Shown: positions 19,690 to 29,247 of the stretch, piece after piece
How positions within the stretch are numbered: the stretch's first letter is position 1
Layout of the letters: every line of letters starts with the position of its first letter
Source of the DNA: Gemmatimonadaceae bacterium
GTDB taxonomy: Bacteria > Gemmatimonadota > Gemmatimonadetes > Gemmatimonadales > Gemmatimonadaceae
Length of the DNA: 64,000 nucleotides
NCBI GenBank assembly: GCA_019186945.1
Contig: JABAQJ010000008.1
Location: 62,001-126,000, forward strand
Reading direction: 5' to 3'
Position numbers and translations under genes: made by a program
The notes under the pieces: model-generated
What the model was told of the DNA's origin: nothing
The model's database searches: none
The model's input: only the letters and a program-made list of their open reading frames with translations

Positions 19690-20869
19690 CCTGAGGAAGC
19701 CTGTCGCTGCGCGGACGCGACTGCACCCGTGGTTGTATCTGGCGGTACTGGCGGTGGCGGCGCTGCACAGCGTCGGGCGGCCCGCGGAGGCACAGGAAAT
19801 CCCGCAACGCATCGACGACCGCACCTTCTGGAGCATGGTGGAACAGATGTCGGAGCCGGGCGGCTTCTTCCGGTCGGACAACTTCGTGTCCAACGAGATG
19901 GCGTTCCAGACGGTGATTCCGCGGTTGCAGGCGGCCATCCCGCCGGGCGGTGTCTACGTCGGTGTGGGGCCGGAGCAGAACTTCACCTACATCGCCGCGC
20001 TCAGGCCGGCGATCGCGTTCGTCATCGACATCCGCCGGCAGAACATGCTGCAACACCTGCTCTACAAGGCGATGATCGAGATAGCGAGCGACCGTGCGGA
20101 GTTCCTATCGCTGCTCTTCTCGCGTGCGCGACCGGCGGGCGTGGGGGCCGGTTCCTCGGTCGAGGCGTTGATGACGGCGTTCCAGTCGGAGATTCCCGAC
20201 AGCGCTCGCTTCGAGCGGAACCATGAAGCGCTGGTCGACCGGCTGACGGAAATCCATGGCTTCACGTTGTCCGCGGAGGATCTGTCGGCGATGCGGTACG
20301 TGCACATGGCGTTTCTTCTGGCTGGCCCCGATCTGTCGTACAGTTTCGGGCGCGGGCCCGGAGGTGGAGGGCGTTACGGCCGACGCGGGATGCCGAGCTT
20401 CGCCGAGTTGGCGACGGCAACCGACGGGGCAGGCGTGGCGCGGAGCTACCTGGCATCGGAGGTTCGGTTCGTGCAACTCAAGGATCTCGAGCAACGCAAC
20501 CTGATCGTGCCCCTGGTTGGTGATTTTGCCGGCGACCGGGCGGTGCGCGCGGTTGGCGACTACGTACGCGCGCACCAGGCGACCGTGTCCGTTTTCTACA
20601 CGTCGAACGTCGAGCAGTACCTGTTCCAGACTCCTGACTCGTGGGGCAGGTTCTACGCCAGCGTGGCTACGATGCCCCTCGACGCCGGGAGCGTCTTCGT
20701 CCGCGCGGTCTTTGGCGGTATTGGAGGCGCACCACCGTACGGCATGCGATCGGAGTCCCTGCTCCTGTCGATTCCCGAGTTCCTCGAAGAGTTTTCGAAC
20801 GGGCGCGTGCAGTCCTATTTCGACGTCATTCGGCTGTCCCGCGAGTTCACGGTACGTGGCTGGACCTGA
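19682..20869 (+). CDS. LIC_10091-like conserved secreted protein
   Basis: 395 residues from the ATG at 19682, which overlaps the upstream stop by 8 bp. An N-terminal signal anchor/peptide (LYLAVLAVAALHSVG...AEAQ) precedes a conserved-looking core: FWSMVEQMSEPGGFFRSDNF, VSNEMAFQTVIPRLQ, GGVYVGVGPEQNFTYIAALRPAIAFVIDIRRQNMLQHLLYKAM. The G-V-G-P-E-Q-N-F-T-Y stretch followed by an acidic strand end resembles a Rossmann methyltransferase-like nucleotide site. I associate this with the uncharacterised LIC_10091 family from memory only. The C-terminal part (VSVFYTSNVEQYLFQ) would complete that fold. Function unknown; context links it to the BtuF-like and pRiA4b ORF-3-like proteins. Confidence 0.7.
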   Translation: MPSLRKPVAARTRLHPWLYLAVLAVAALHSVGRPAEAQEIPQRIDDRTFWSMVEQMSEPGGFFRSDNFVSNEMAFQTVIPRLQAAIPPGGVYVGVGPEQNFTYIAALRPAIAFVIDIRRQNMLQHLLYKAMIEIASDRAEFLSLLFSRARPAGVGAGSSVEALMTAFQSEIPDSARFERNHEALVDRLTEIHGFTLSAEDLSAMRYVHMAFLLAGPDLSYSFGRGPGGGGRYGRRGMPSFAELATATDGAGVARSYLASEVRFVQLKDLEQRNLIVPLVGDFAGDRAVRAVGDYVRAHQATVSVFYTSNVEQYLFQTPDSWGRFYASVATMPLDAGSVFVRAVFGGIGGAPPYGMRSESLLLSIPEFLEEFSNGRVQSYFDVIRLSREFTVRGWT

Positions 20870-20919
20870 TGCGGAAGAGCGTGGGTCATGGTAACACGCC
20901 ACATCACTCGGCACCGCGC

Positions 20920-23319
20920 CTAACGGCGGAACAGGTAGCTGAGCTTCACGAAGAAGCCGTCACGTACCCGCTGCATGTCGTGGAAGCGGAAAGCGTCCGG
21001 CTCCGTCAGAGACGCTCCGTAGCCGGCGAACACCACCGTGCCGGGGTTCGGGACGAACGAGACGAGCCAGTCGACGCGAAGGTCGTGAGTGGTAACTTCC
21101 ATGGCGGGCGATATCACGCCATTCCGAACTGTGACGATCGGCAGATCGGTCCGGGGATCCCGCAGGGCGTCGCGCGTCCGACTGTCGTACTGTCCGACGA
21201 ACCGCAGGAAGAGCGGGCGGCTCACCTGGTATTCCACCTTGATCCTCGGCACGCTGGCACGCGAGAGCGTCGTGTTGTCGCGCCAACGCGTGTACACGCT
21301 GTACAGGTATGATGTCGTCAGCCGTAATTTCGCGGATGGGCGGAGGTCGATGTCCGCTGTGAGATCCGTGCGGTGTGCCGGGGCGGCCTCGAAGAAATCC
21401 ACGTCGCGGCCAATGATCGACGAGAAACGGCCGGAGAAGAGGCGATACTGCGGTGTCGTGACCCGGGCCAGCACTTCGGCGGTTGCGACCCGGTCGTTCA
21501 CTAGGAACGACAGCGTATCCGGCGGAGGATTGCCGGATCCGGGGGCGGGGCGCAGCGTCCGGTAATGAGCGTACGACCGTGGATCGAAGCGGAACCCCTC
21601 GCTCACCGGGGTCAGGCTCACGATCCAGCCGCCACGCAGATTAAACACGTTCTCGCCCTGCAGTTTGGTCTCCTGCACGCTTTTCCCATCCCTGAAACCG
21701 TCCCACGACCAAAGCGCATCGGCGCCCTGCCGGAACAGCCAGCTTTCGATGAAGCTGCCGGGCTTGCCGTAGAACGACACACGGTTGTAGGCCTGGGCGC
21801 GAACGAAATCGTTGCGCGGGACAAAGCCGCTCAGCGCCTGGAAATGCGGGTCGAAACCGGAGAACGAGTACAGGTAGCCATAACGGAATCCGGAGCGCGT
21901 GTGGCTGACGTCCCATTGGGGCGACGTATGCGTCGTTCCCGCGGAGCGCGTGGAACTCAACGAGCCCTGGGCCGTGAGGGCGTAGACGCCACCCCACACG
22001 AGTCGGGTGTCCGTGGACGCGACGCGGTTGTAGTCCGCGCCTGCGGTGCGGTCGGTGAGAGTCACGCCGAGCGTCGAAGCCCTGAAGATGTCCCGCCGCA
22101 GCCTCACGAGATTGTACAGCGGGTGATCCCGGCCGTTGGACGACGCGCGCCGGTCGTCGATGGCTGAGATCAGCGCCACGTTGCTGCGTCCGAACTTGCC
22201 CGAAAGCTTTACAGCGGCATCCGGCTGCACGATGCGTCGTGTGTAGATCAGGTTGTTCGGCGAGTCGAATTGCTCGCTGCCGTCGACGAAGAACGGCCGT
22301 TTCTCCGGGAAAAAGAGGGAGAAGCGCGTGTCGCCGGGGATCTGTGCGGCGTCTGCCTCGACCTGCGAGAAATCGGGTCGCACCGTACCGTTCACGGTCA
22401 GATTCGGCAGCAGGCGCCAGCGAACATTGCCCCCGAACGCCGATGTCGCGTCGCTGTGGTACGCGCTGCCGTTGCCGAGGCTGGTGCGGGACGCTGTGAA
22501 CTCCGGGTTGAGCTCGACGACCATGTCGCGTCTCAGGCCGGCGATGCCGGTGAGGCTGCCGGACTGGCTGAGGAACGCCGCCGAGCCGCGTCGTGCGGCG
22601 GTCCACGTCTGCTGGTATCCCGAGTGCTGGACGAAGCGCAGAACCTGGAATGACCAGGTTTGCGCATCCGTGCCCTGGAAGCGGATGCTCTTGAGAGGCA
22701 CGCGCACCTCGACTTCGTATCCCCCCTCGATCAGGCGTCCCCTTGATTCCCACTGGAAGTCCGGGTTGAGGTCGATACTGGCTGGTGGCGTGCCACCGAA
22801 AGTGGTGCCACGCGGCTGCGGGCTGGTCGAGGCGTCCGTGCGCGTTCCGTCGGTCTGCACGCCTAACGGGTTGACGCCGAACACGAACGCCCGCCGCCGG
22901 TCGTTGAACGGGTCGAGGAGCAGCTGGACGTTGTCGTCGCTGTCGGTGCGATCGCGCGCGGCCAGTGTGGCGTGTACAGGGCCGTGGCTTTCGAAGGCGC
23001 GGATGCCGAAATACACATCGGTCGGCGTGTACCAGATGGCCACCTCGGTGGAGTCGTCGGCGGCGCGATTATCGATCGGCAGATACGACGAGAAACCGGT
23101 CAGCACGGCAGCTTGACGCCATGCCGTCTCGTCCAGTGCGCCATCGACGACTATCGTGGCGTCCAGCCTGGGGATGCGTGCCGACGTCTCGCCCTTGCGG
23201 CCATTGAACACGCCCTGGCCGTGAAGCGCGCCGGGAGCGGTTCCGAGGACCGCTACGGCGCATGTCAGCCAGGCGAAGGAACGGGCGCGCGGACGTTTCA
23301 GGCGCTCTCCTTGGTCCAC
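20920..23319 (-). CDS. CBM9-like / DUF5916 outer-membrane protein
   Basis: 799 residues from a GTG start that overlaps the 3' end of ctaG by 22 bp. After a signal sequence (SFAWLTCAVAVLGTAPGALHGQG) there is a carbohydrate-binding family 9-like domain (LDATIVVDGALDETAWRQAAVLTGFSS...STEVAIWYTPTDVYFGIRAFE...DDNVQLLLDPFNDRRRAFVFGVNPLGVQTDG). A long DUF5916 region of beta-strand repeats follows, including PDFSQVEADAAQIPGDTRFSLFFPEKRPFFVDG and ending FFVKLSYLFRR, compatible with an outer-membrane barrel with terminal aromatic residues. Its substrate is unknown. The stop is a TAG inside CGTTAGGC. Convergent with the LIC_10091-like gene (50-bp gap). Confidence 0.9.
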   Translation of the reverse strand: MDQGERLKRPRARSFAWLTCAVAVLGTAPGALHGQGVFNGRKGETSARIPRLDATIVVDGALDETAWRQAAVLTGFSSYLPIDNRAADDSTEVAIWYTPTDVYFGIRAFESHGPVHATLAARDRTDSDDNVQLLLDPFNDRRRAFVFGVNPLGVQTDGTRTDASTSPQPRGTTFGGTPPASIDLNPDFQWESRGRLIEGGYEVEVRVPLKSIRFQGTDAQTWSFQVLRFVQHSGYQQTWTAARRGSAAFLSQSGSLTGIAGLRRDMVVELNPEFTASRTSLGNGSAYHSDATSAFGGNVRWRLLPNLTVNGTVRPDFSQVEADAAQIPGDTRFSLFFPEKRPFFVDGSEQFDSPNNLIYTRRIVQPDAAVKLSGKFGRSNVALISAIDDRRASSNGRDHPLYNLVRLRRDIFRASTLGVTLTDRTAGADYNRVASTDTRLVWGGVYALTAQGSLSSTRSAGTTHTSPQWDVSHTRSGFRYGYLYSFSGFDPHFQALSGFVPRNDFVRAQAYNRVSFYGKPGSFIESWLFRQGADALWSWDGFRDGKSVQETKLQGENVFNLRGGWIVSLTPVSEGFRFDPRSYAHYRTLRPAPGSGNPPPDTLSFLVNDRVATAEVLARVTTPQYRLFSGRFSSIIGRDVDFFEAAPAHRTDLTADIDLRPSAKLRLTTSYLYSVYTRWRDNTTLSRASVPRIKVEYQVSRPLFLRFVGQYDSRTRDALRDPRTDLPIVTVRNGVISPAMEVTTHDLRVDWLVSFVPNPGTVVFAGYGASLTEPDAFRFHDMQRVRDGFFVKLSYLFRR

Positions 23320-24095
23320 TTGAAGAAGATGATGCTCAGGGAAACGAAGGCTATGAAGGCGCCGCCCACACTCATCAGCACCCCCGCCGTCTGGTGATCC
23401 GCGCGCGAAGAGATGCCGGCGAGGGGTGGCGCCAGCTCAAATACGCCGTACAACGGTGTGGTGCTGTAAACGAGGAAGCCCACCAGTCCAAACATCACGG
23501 GACTGAACATCATGCCAAGGACGACATACCCGATCCTGGCCGGTGGCGGGAAACGATGCGCGGGGACATCGCGAACGACCGGCCACCAGAAGAGGAGTCC
23601 GGCGAGGATCCAGGCCATGTCGATCGCGAAGGACCCCGGTTGCGATACCATGAGGGCGTCGACGATCGCCGGCAGGTGCGTGAGGAGGACGATGGTGCTG
23701 AAGACGATGAGCGCCGTGACCGGCGTGGTGAGCCGTTGCAGCACGGGTCCGAGCAGCCGTCGCGACGGGATCATCGCGATCGCGTCGGCGGACGGCCCCC
23801 GCAGGAGCAGCGGCGGCGCCACCAGGGCGATCAGGAGGAACTGCAGCATGTGAACGCTGGCAAGGTATCCCGCGCCTAACGCGCCAATCGGCCAGTCGAG
23901 CGCCAGCCAGAGTACGCCGAGTCCCACGAAAAAGCGCGGCGGGATCGGCGAGGCGGTCTTGCCGGAACGTCGGGCGCCAGCCCGATTCCAGCGCAGGACC
24001 GCGAACGCCAGCAGGCCAACGAACAGCCAGACGCCGGGATAGGGCCGCCATGTCCAGGTCCAGGCCGTCCCGGAGGCGGCGCACCAGAACTGCAT
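23298..24095 (-). CDS. ctaG: CtaG-type (caa3) cytochrome c oxidase assembly protein
   Basis: 265-residue integral membrane protein with about seven helices, including YPGVWLFVGLLAFAVLRW, PRFFVGLGVLWLALDWPIG, LASVHMLQFLLIALVAPPLLL, VTALIVFSTIVLLTHLPAIV, SFAIDMAWILAGLLFWWPVV and the last helix VLMSVGGAFIAFVSLSIIFF. It matches the Bacillus-type CtaG (caa3_CtaG, DUF1404-like) family, whose members help deliver copper to the oxidase CuB site; the histidines in SVHMLQF and THLP are in the places expected. It lies 32 bp downstream of the SCO-PCuAC gene on the same strand, which supports a copper-delivery role. No oxidase subunit gene is in the window. Confidence 0.88.
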   Translation of the reverse strand: MQFWCAASGTAWTWTWRPYPGVWLFVGLLAFAVLRWNRAGARRSGKTASPIPPRFFVGLGVLWLALDWPIGALGAGYLASVHMLQFLLIALVAPPLLLRGPSADAIAMIPSRRLLGPVLQRLTTPVTALIVFSTIVLLTHLPAIVDALMVSQPGSFAIDMAWILAGLLFWWPVVRDVPAHRFPPPARIGYVVLGMMFSPVMFGLVGFLVYSTTPLYGVFELAPPLAGISSRADHQTAGVLMSVGGAFIAFVSLSIIFFKWTKESA

Positions 24096-24127
24096 GCTAT
24101 GGAGCGGATCGGGTCATGCGTCGCGCG

Positions 24128-25243
24128 TCAACGCTGGCGTCCGCCCAGGATCTTCTCGAGGTCGGCGTACGGAACGACGACCGCCGCCGCTTCCAGTGCG
24201 CCGGCACGCTTCAGCGTGAGGGTCACGAACACCGTGTCTCCCGCCTTGAGGTCCTTAGTCAGTTCCATCAACATGCCATGGCGACCGCCAGGTTCGAGGC
24301 GCAGCTCTCCCTGCGCCGGTATCGGCGCGCTCGCCAGCATCTCCATTCCTCCGGACGGCAGCGATTCGTGGAGCATCGTCATTCCCGCGACCGCCGTGGC
24401 GATGCCGATCAGTTCGTCGTCCTGAGCCGTTCCGTTGACTATCGTCAGATACAACGACGCTTCGCTGCGGGACAGCGGCGCCGCGATCACAGCCACCGGG
24501 ATCTCGATCCCCCGCATTGTCACCGCCGCTTCCGGAGCGGCCATGCCGATCCCGCCACCGGCCCGCTCCATCGCCGCAAGTTCCGCGCGGATGGCCCGGC
24601 CGCTGGCGTCGCGCGCCAGTTTGGGAAGATCGTTCGCCCAGTCCTGCTGACGGATCCCGTTCGGGTAGATGGTATACGCGTTGCCATCGCGGGCAAAAGC
24701 GATCACCTGGGCGGCGTGCGCCACGTAGTAATTGGAGCTATCGGCGCCCTCCAGGTACTCCCGCTCGGCCACGCGCAAACCTAACGCCACTTGCGCCGAA
24801 TCGATCGCGGCCTTGCTGCCCGTGAGACCGACGAACGACGGGTCGATCGCGCCCAGCCATTCCTTCAGCCGGGCCGGCGTGTCCCGTTCCGGATCGGTCG
24901 TCACGAAAACGACGCGAATCGCGTTCCGCTCCTCAACCGGCATAGTACGCAACACCGCGGCGATATTCGCCATGTGAAGCGGGCAGATGTCCGGGCAATG
25001 GGTGTAGCCGAAGAAGAGTAACGCAACCTTCCCCTGCGTCTCCCGGCCGAAATCGAACGGCTTGCCGTCCTGATCCATCAGGGTGAACGAAGGCTTGGGT
25101 ATGGGACTGGCGAGCGTCACACCGCGAAATCCCGTCATGGCGCCACGCTCTTCGGCATTCGGGCTCCCGTCCCGCGAACAGGCGGAGACCAGGGCAAGCG
25201 CGACAACGAGAAGGGACGCAGGTGCGAAACGAAGCGATGGCAT
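24128..25243 (-). CDS. SCO1/SenC-PCuAC fusion copper chaperone
   Basis: 371-residue lipoprotein (VVALALVSAC lipobox, C22) from the ATG at 25243. Residues ~50-215 form a SCO thioredoxin-like domain with the copper motif C83-PDI-C87 (FFGYTHCPDICPLH), the TTDPERDTPARLKEWL strand and a downstream histidine H176 (YYVAHAAQV). Residues ~238-365 form a PCuAC (DUF461) domain with M290/H292 (MTMLHE), M302 (MEML) and H322-x-M324 (LEPGGRHGMLMELT), the ligands of the H-x~10-M-x~20-H-x-M copper site. In most bacteria these two CuA-loading factors are separate proteins; here they are one chain, exported to the periplasmic side. Followed by ctaG. Confidence 0.92.
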   Translation of the reverse strand: MPSLRFAPASLLVVALALVSACSRDGSPNAEERGAMTGFRGVTLASPIPKPSFTLMDQDGKPFDFGRETQGKVALLFFGYTHCPDICPLHMANIAAVLRTMPVEERNAIRVVFVTTDPERDTPARLKEWLGAIDPSFVGLTGSKAAIDSAQVALGLRVAEREYLEGADSSNYYVAHAAQVIAFARDGNAYTIYPNGIRQQDWANDLPKLARDASGRAIRAELAAMERAGGGIGMAAPEAAVTMRGIEIPVAVIAAPLSRSEASLYLTIVNGTAQDDELIGIATAVAGMTMLHESLPSGGMEMLASAPIPAQGELRLEPGGRHGMLMELTKDLKAGDTVFVTLTLKRAGALEAAAVVVPYADLEKILGGRQR

Positions 25244-25439
25244 GGCAGCAGGGGAAAACGGCGAGAGGAAAGGTAACCCGTATACGCGCCTGGCCGAGGT
25301 GTCACCCGACAGTCGCGGCGGTCGATCCGACATCGCGCGCACGAGCCGAGGAGGCCCACTGGCAGCGCGTCACGGCTTCGCGCCGTATCTTGGGAGTCTC
25401 CGCGCTCCGTCGTCGCGCGGAACACACGTCGGAGATGCC

Positions 25440-26885
25440 ATGCAGACAAAACATTTCCCCGGACGGGTTCGCCGGCGATGTCGATGCGGCATCCTCGCGA
25501 GCATCCTGACATCCATCGCGCTCATGCCGGCGGCCGGCGATGCGCAGATCCTGGCGAAAAGCAGATGGGACTCGCTCGCTCATGGGATTTTCAAGGAGCT
25601 GGTCGAGATCAATACCACGGAGAGTACCGGCAGCACGGCGCAGGCCGCGCGAGCGATGGCGGCTCGGCTCAAGACGGCCGGCTTTCCGGATTCCGATGTC
25701 GTCGTCGTCGAACACGCGCCACGCAAGGGGAACCTGATCGCGCGCCTGCATGGCCGGGATCGATCGAAGAAACCGATCCTGTTGCTGTCGCACCTGGATG
25801 TGGTGGAGGCCAAGCCGGAGGATTGGACGCTGCCACCTTTCACATTCATCGAGAAGGACAGCACGTTCTACGGGCGTGGAGTGGCCGACGACAAGGACGA
25901 TGGCGCGGTGCACCTGACGATTCTTATGCGACTGAAGGCCGAAGGCTACGTTCCGGAGCGCGACATCGTCGTGGCGATGACGGCAGACGAGGAAGGTGGG
26001 CCGGCCAATGGCGTCGAGTGGCTGCTCAGGAATCGGCCCGAGCTGCTGCGGGCGGAGTATGCGTTCAACGAGGGAGGCGGCGGTCGTGTGCGCGACGGGA
26101 AGTACCTGTCGCATGACGTGCAGGCGAGCGAGAAGAAGTTCCAGACATACATCCTGGAGGCGACGAATCCCGGCGGTCACAGTTCCGTGCCGGTGAAGGA
26201 CAACGCGATTACACAGCTGGCGACCGCGCTCGTCCGGGTCGGGGCGTTCGATTTTCCGGTGCACCTGACGGACATCACTCGCGCATATTTCGAGCGATCG
26301 GCGTCGATCACGCCCGGAGCGATGGGGCAGGCGATGGCGGCGCTGGTCAGGAACCCGAGCGATCCGGCTGCAGCCGCAACGCTGTCGACCGACCCCCGTT
26401 ACAATTCGCAGCTGCGGACGACGTGCGTGGCGACCATGTTGGAGGGCGGGCACGCGCGCAACGCACTGCCACAGCGGGCACGCGGGTACGTGAACTGTCG
26501 AATCCTTCCGGACGAATCGCCGGATGACATCGGGAAGACACTCGCGCGCGTGGTGGGAGACGCGAAGGTCATGGTGTCACCCGAGAACACGGCGACCAAC
26601 TCCCCGCCGTCGCCGCTCACTCCCGAGCTGTTCAACGAAATCGAGCGGATCACGAAGGAGATGTGGCCCGGCACGCCGGTCATTCCGACGATGAGCACGG
26701 GTGCAACCGACGGACTCTACCTACGCAACGCGGGCACGCCGGTGTACGGCGTATCCGGCTTCTTCTACCCGGACACGTTCGCGCACGGGATGAACGAGCG
26801 GATCCCGCAGAAAGCATTCTACGAGGGGCTCGAGTTCATGTACCGCCTCGTGAAGGGCGTGACGACAAAGAAGACAATCAGCTGA
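25440..26885 (+). CDS. Secreted M20-family metallopeptidase
   Basis: 481 residues from the ATG at 25440 (preceded by GGAG); the frame is open upstream but that part overlaps the divergent SCO gene. Signal peptide MQTKHFPGRVRRRCRCGILASILTSIALMPAAGDAQ. The co-catalytic zinc ligands of clan MH are intact: LLLSHLDVVEAKPEDW (H and catalytic D), GRGVADDKDDG (bridging D), MTADEEGG (E base and E ligand) and the distal FAHGMNER histidine. The dimerisation (lid) domain contains NPGGHSSVP. It is a carboxypeptidase or dipeptidase of the ArgE/DapE/CPG2 type acting in the periplasm. It is followed after 10 bp by an M14 peptidase, so the two likely form an operon. Confidence 0.93.
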   Translation: MQTKHFPGRVRRRCRCGILASILTSIALMPAAGDAQILAKSRWDSLAHGIFKELVEINTTESTGSTAQAARAMAARLKTAGFPDSDVVVVEHAPRKGNLIARLHGRDRSKKPILLLSHLDVVEAKPEDWTLPPFTFIEKDSTFYGRGVADDKDDGAVHLTILMRLKAEGYVPERDIVVAMTADEEGGPANGVEWLLRNRPELLRAEYAFNEGGGGRVRDGKYLSHDVQASEKKFQTYILEATNPGGHSSVPVKDNAITQLATALVRVGAFDFPVHLTDITRAYFERSASITPGAMGQAMAALVRNPSDPAAAATLSTDPRYNSQLRTTCVATMLEGGHARNALPQRARGYVNCRILPDESPDDIGKTLARVVGDAKVMVSPENTATNSPPSPLTPELFNEIERITKEMWPGTPVIPTMSTGATDGLYLRNAGTPVYGVSGFFYPDTFAHGMNERIPQKAFYEGLEFMYRLVKGVTTKKTIS

Positions 26886-26895
26886 GGACACCGGA

Positions 26896-29247
26896 ATGCG
26901 GCGAGCTTGCCCGCGGGTGGTGCGGTTCGGTTGTGGCCTGGGGATGGCCAGTCTCTCTCTGGTTGCGCCGAGGGCCTCCGCCCAGAGCGCCATCCCGACG
27001 CCGACGTCCGTGTTGGGCTGGGCGCCGGGAACGGATCGCAAGCTGCCGTCGTGGAAGCAGATCGCGGACTACTTCCATGCGATCGATCGCGCCAGTCCAC
27101 GCGTCAGCGTCCGCACCCTGGGGAAGACCACGCTCGGACGGCCGTTCCTCGTGGCGTTCATCAGCGATCCGGCAACGCTGGCCAACCTGGAGCGTTACCG
27201 TCAGATTCAACGCAAGCTGGTGGATCCCCGTTTGCGGCGGCCGAACGAGCTGCCGGCGTTGCTCGATGAGGGAAAGAACATCGTGCTCGTCACGTCGAGC
27301 ATTCACTCGACCGAAGTCGGCGGTTTCATGACGCCGCTCGTGATCGCCGATCGACTCGCCAGGCAGAACGACGCCGAAACGCGATCGATCCTCGCGAACA
27401 CGATCGTCATGCTGGTTCCGTCTCAGAATCCGGATGGCGTGGACATCGTCGGCGACTGGTATCGGTCCACGCTGGGTACCGCGACCGAGGGACTGGGGCC
27501 ACCGGATCTCTACCATTTCTATACGGGGCACGACAACAATCGCGACTGGTACGCGTTCACGCAGGCCGAGACCCGCTACACGGTGGATTCTCTCTACACG
27601 CCTTGGAATCCTCAGATCGTGAACGACGTGCACCAGCAGGGACCGAATGCGGGCCGTCTCTTCATCCCGCCGTTCATGGATCCGGTCGAGCCTAACATCG
27701 ACCCGATCCTCACCGCCGGGACCAATGCCCTGGGCAGCGAGATGACGTTCCGGCTGATCGCCGAAGGGAAGACAGGTGTGGCGACCAACGCTTCGTACGA
27801 TGCCTGGTCGCCGGCGCGGCAGTACTCGCTCAATCATCGCGGCGTGCGCATCCTGACGGAGACGGCGAGCGCGCGCTTGGCCAGTCCGCTGGAGTTGTCG
27901 TTCGAGGCGCTCGGCACCGGTCGCGGGTACGATGCGCGTGTCCAGAGCTGGAACTTCCCGGCTCTGTGGAAGGGAGGGACGTGGAGCATCGGCAACATCG
28001 TCGACTATCAGTCGAGCGCCACGTGGGCGCTGCTGGCGGCCGCGGCAAGAGACCGCCGCCAGTGGCTGACGAGCTACGCCACGCTGGGCGAGCGGGCCCT
28101 TGCGGAGAATACGCCGTGGACGGCAGACAGCGTCCCGTCGGCGTTCGTCGTTCCGAAGACGCAAGCCGATCGACAGGCCGTTGAGCGTCTTCTTTGGACT
28201 CTGCAGCACGGCCAGATCGAGGTTCGCGAGACAACAGCGCCCGTGTCGATCGGCGGGACGACCTACCCAACCGGGAGCTATGCCGTCCTCACGAGGCAGC
28301 CGTTCGGCAGCTATGCCAAGGCGTTGCTGGAGCGGCAGAGGTATCCCAATCTTCGGGAGTATCCGGGCGGCCCGCCAAAGCGGCCGTACGACGTGACGGC
28401 ACACACGCTGCCACTATTGTTCGGGGTCGAGGTCGCCGCGCTGTTCGGGCCGGCACCCGACGTCGGCGCTCCCATCGGCCCGCTGCCGGAACCGAAATAC
28501 ACAGTGGCCGGTCTCTCCGACACCAGAGCGCGTCGCGTCGCGATCTACAAGAGCTACAACGCGTCGATGGACGAGGGGTGGACGCGATGGATATTCGATG
28601 CCAATCGCATTCCTTTCACGACGATCGTCGACCGCGACATCCGCGCCGGAAAGCTCAACGACCGTTTCGACGCCATCGTTCTTCCCGATCAGCAGTCCGC
28701 CGCGATCGCGAAAGGACTCGGCAACAACTACCCCGACTCGCTGCGTGGCGGACTGGGCGAAACCGGTCGTACCGCGCTCGAGGACTTCGTCGAGAATGGC
28801 GGCACGCTCCTGGTGTTCAATGATGCGACAGCGTATGCGATCGATGCGTTCGACTTGCCGGTGAAGAACGTGCTGAACGGCGCGCGATCGACGGAGTTCT
28901 ATGCGCCCGGATCGCTGCTCGCCGTAGAGTTCGACAAGACGAAGCCGATAGCCGCCGGGGTCACAACGCCCGTGCCTGCCGTCTGGTTCGAGGACAGTCC
29001 TGCGTTTGAGGTGACGGACCCGTCGCGTGCGACCGTCGTCGCACGATATCCCGCGAATGGCGACCCACTGCTGTCAGGGTGGCTCCTGGGTGGACAGAAG
29101 CTCAATGGAAAGGCTGCCTTGGTGGATGTGAAACTGGGGAAGGGGAACGTGGTACTGTACGGCTTCCGGCCGCAGTATCGGGGACAAACGATGGCGACGT
29201 ACCCGTTGATCTGGGATGCCATCGGACGGGCAACCGGCGTTCAGTGA
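26896..29247 (+). CDS. Secreted M14-family zinc carboxypeptidase
   Basis: 783 residues with a signal peptide (FGCGLGMASLSLVAPRASAQ). The M14 core is at residues ~50-330: LGKTTLGRPFLVAF, the zinc pair in SSIHSTEVGG (H-xx-E), QNPDGVD, GHDNNRDWYAFTQAETR, and VNDVHQQGPNAGRLFIPP with the third zinc histidine. A long C-terminal extension (~400 residues) includes a PEP-like glutamine amidotransferase-fold segment (DEGWTRWIFDANRIPFTTIVDRDI; LEDFVENGGTLLVFNDAT) and ends GFRPQYRGQTMATYPLIWDA. This is the intact copy; its last ~65 codons are duplicated as a fragment at 32.7-32.9 kb. Confidence 0.93.
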   Translation: MRRACPRVVRFGCGLGMASLSLVAPRASAQSAIPTPTSVLGWAPGTDRKLPSWKQIADYFHAIDRASPRVSVRTLGKTTLGRPFLVAFISDPATLANLERYRQIQRKLVDPRLRRPNELPALLDEGKNIVLVTSSIHSTEVGGFMTPLVIADRLARQNDAETRSILANTIVMLVPSQNPDGVDIVGDWYRSTLGTATEGLGPPDLYHFYTGHDNNRDWYAFTQAETRYTVDSLYTPWNPQIVNDVHQQGPNAGRLFIPPFMDPVEPNIDPILTAGTNALGSEMTFRLIAEGKTGVATNASYDAWSPARQYSLNHRGVRILTETASARLASPLELSFEALGTGRGYDARVQSWNFPALWKGGTWSIGNIVDYQSSATWALLAAAARDRRQWLTSYATLGERALAENTPWTADSVPSAFVVPKTQADRQAVERLLWTLQHGQIEVRETTAPVSIGGTTYPTGSYAVLTRQPFGSYAKALLERQRYPNLREYPGGPPKRPYDVTAHTLPLLFGVEVAALFGPAPDVGAPIGPLPEPKYTVAGLSDTRARRVAIYKSYNASMDEGWTRWIFDANRIPFTTIVDRDIRAGKLNDRFDAIVLPDQQSAAIAKGLGNNYPDSLRGGLGETGRTALEDFVENGGTLLVFNDATAYAIDAFDLPVKNVLNGARSTEFYAPGSLLAVEFDKTKPIAAGVTTPVPAVWFEDSPAFEVTDPSRATVVARYPANGDPLLSGWLLGGQKLNGKAALVDVKLGKGNVVLYGFRPQYRGQTMATYPLIWDAIGRATGVQ

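Noticed and set aside
26878-28404. 508-codon minus-strand open frame inside the M14 gene
   Set aside because: No domain pattern and Arg-rich; the plus-strand M14 zinc motifs fix the real frame.
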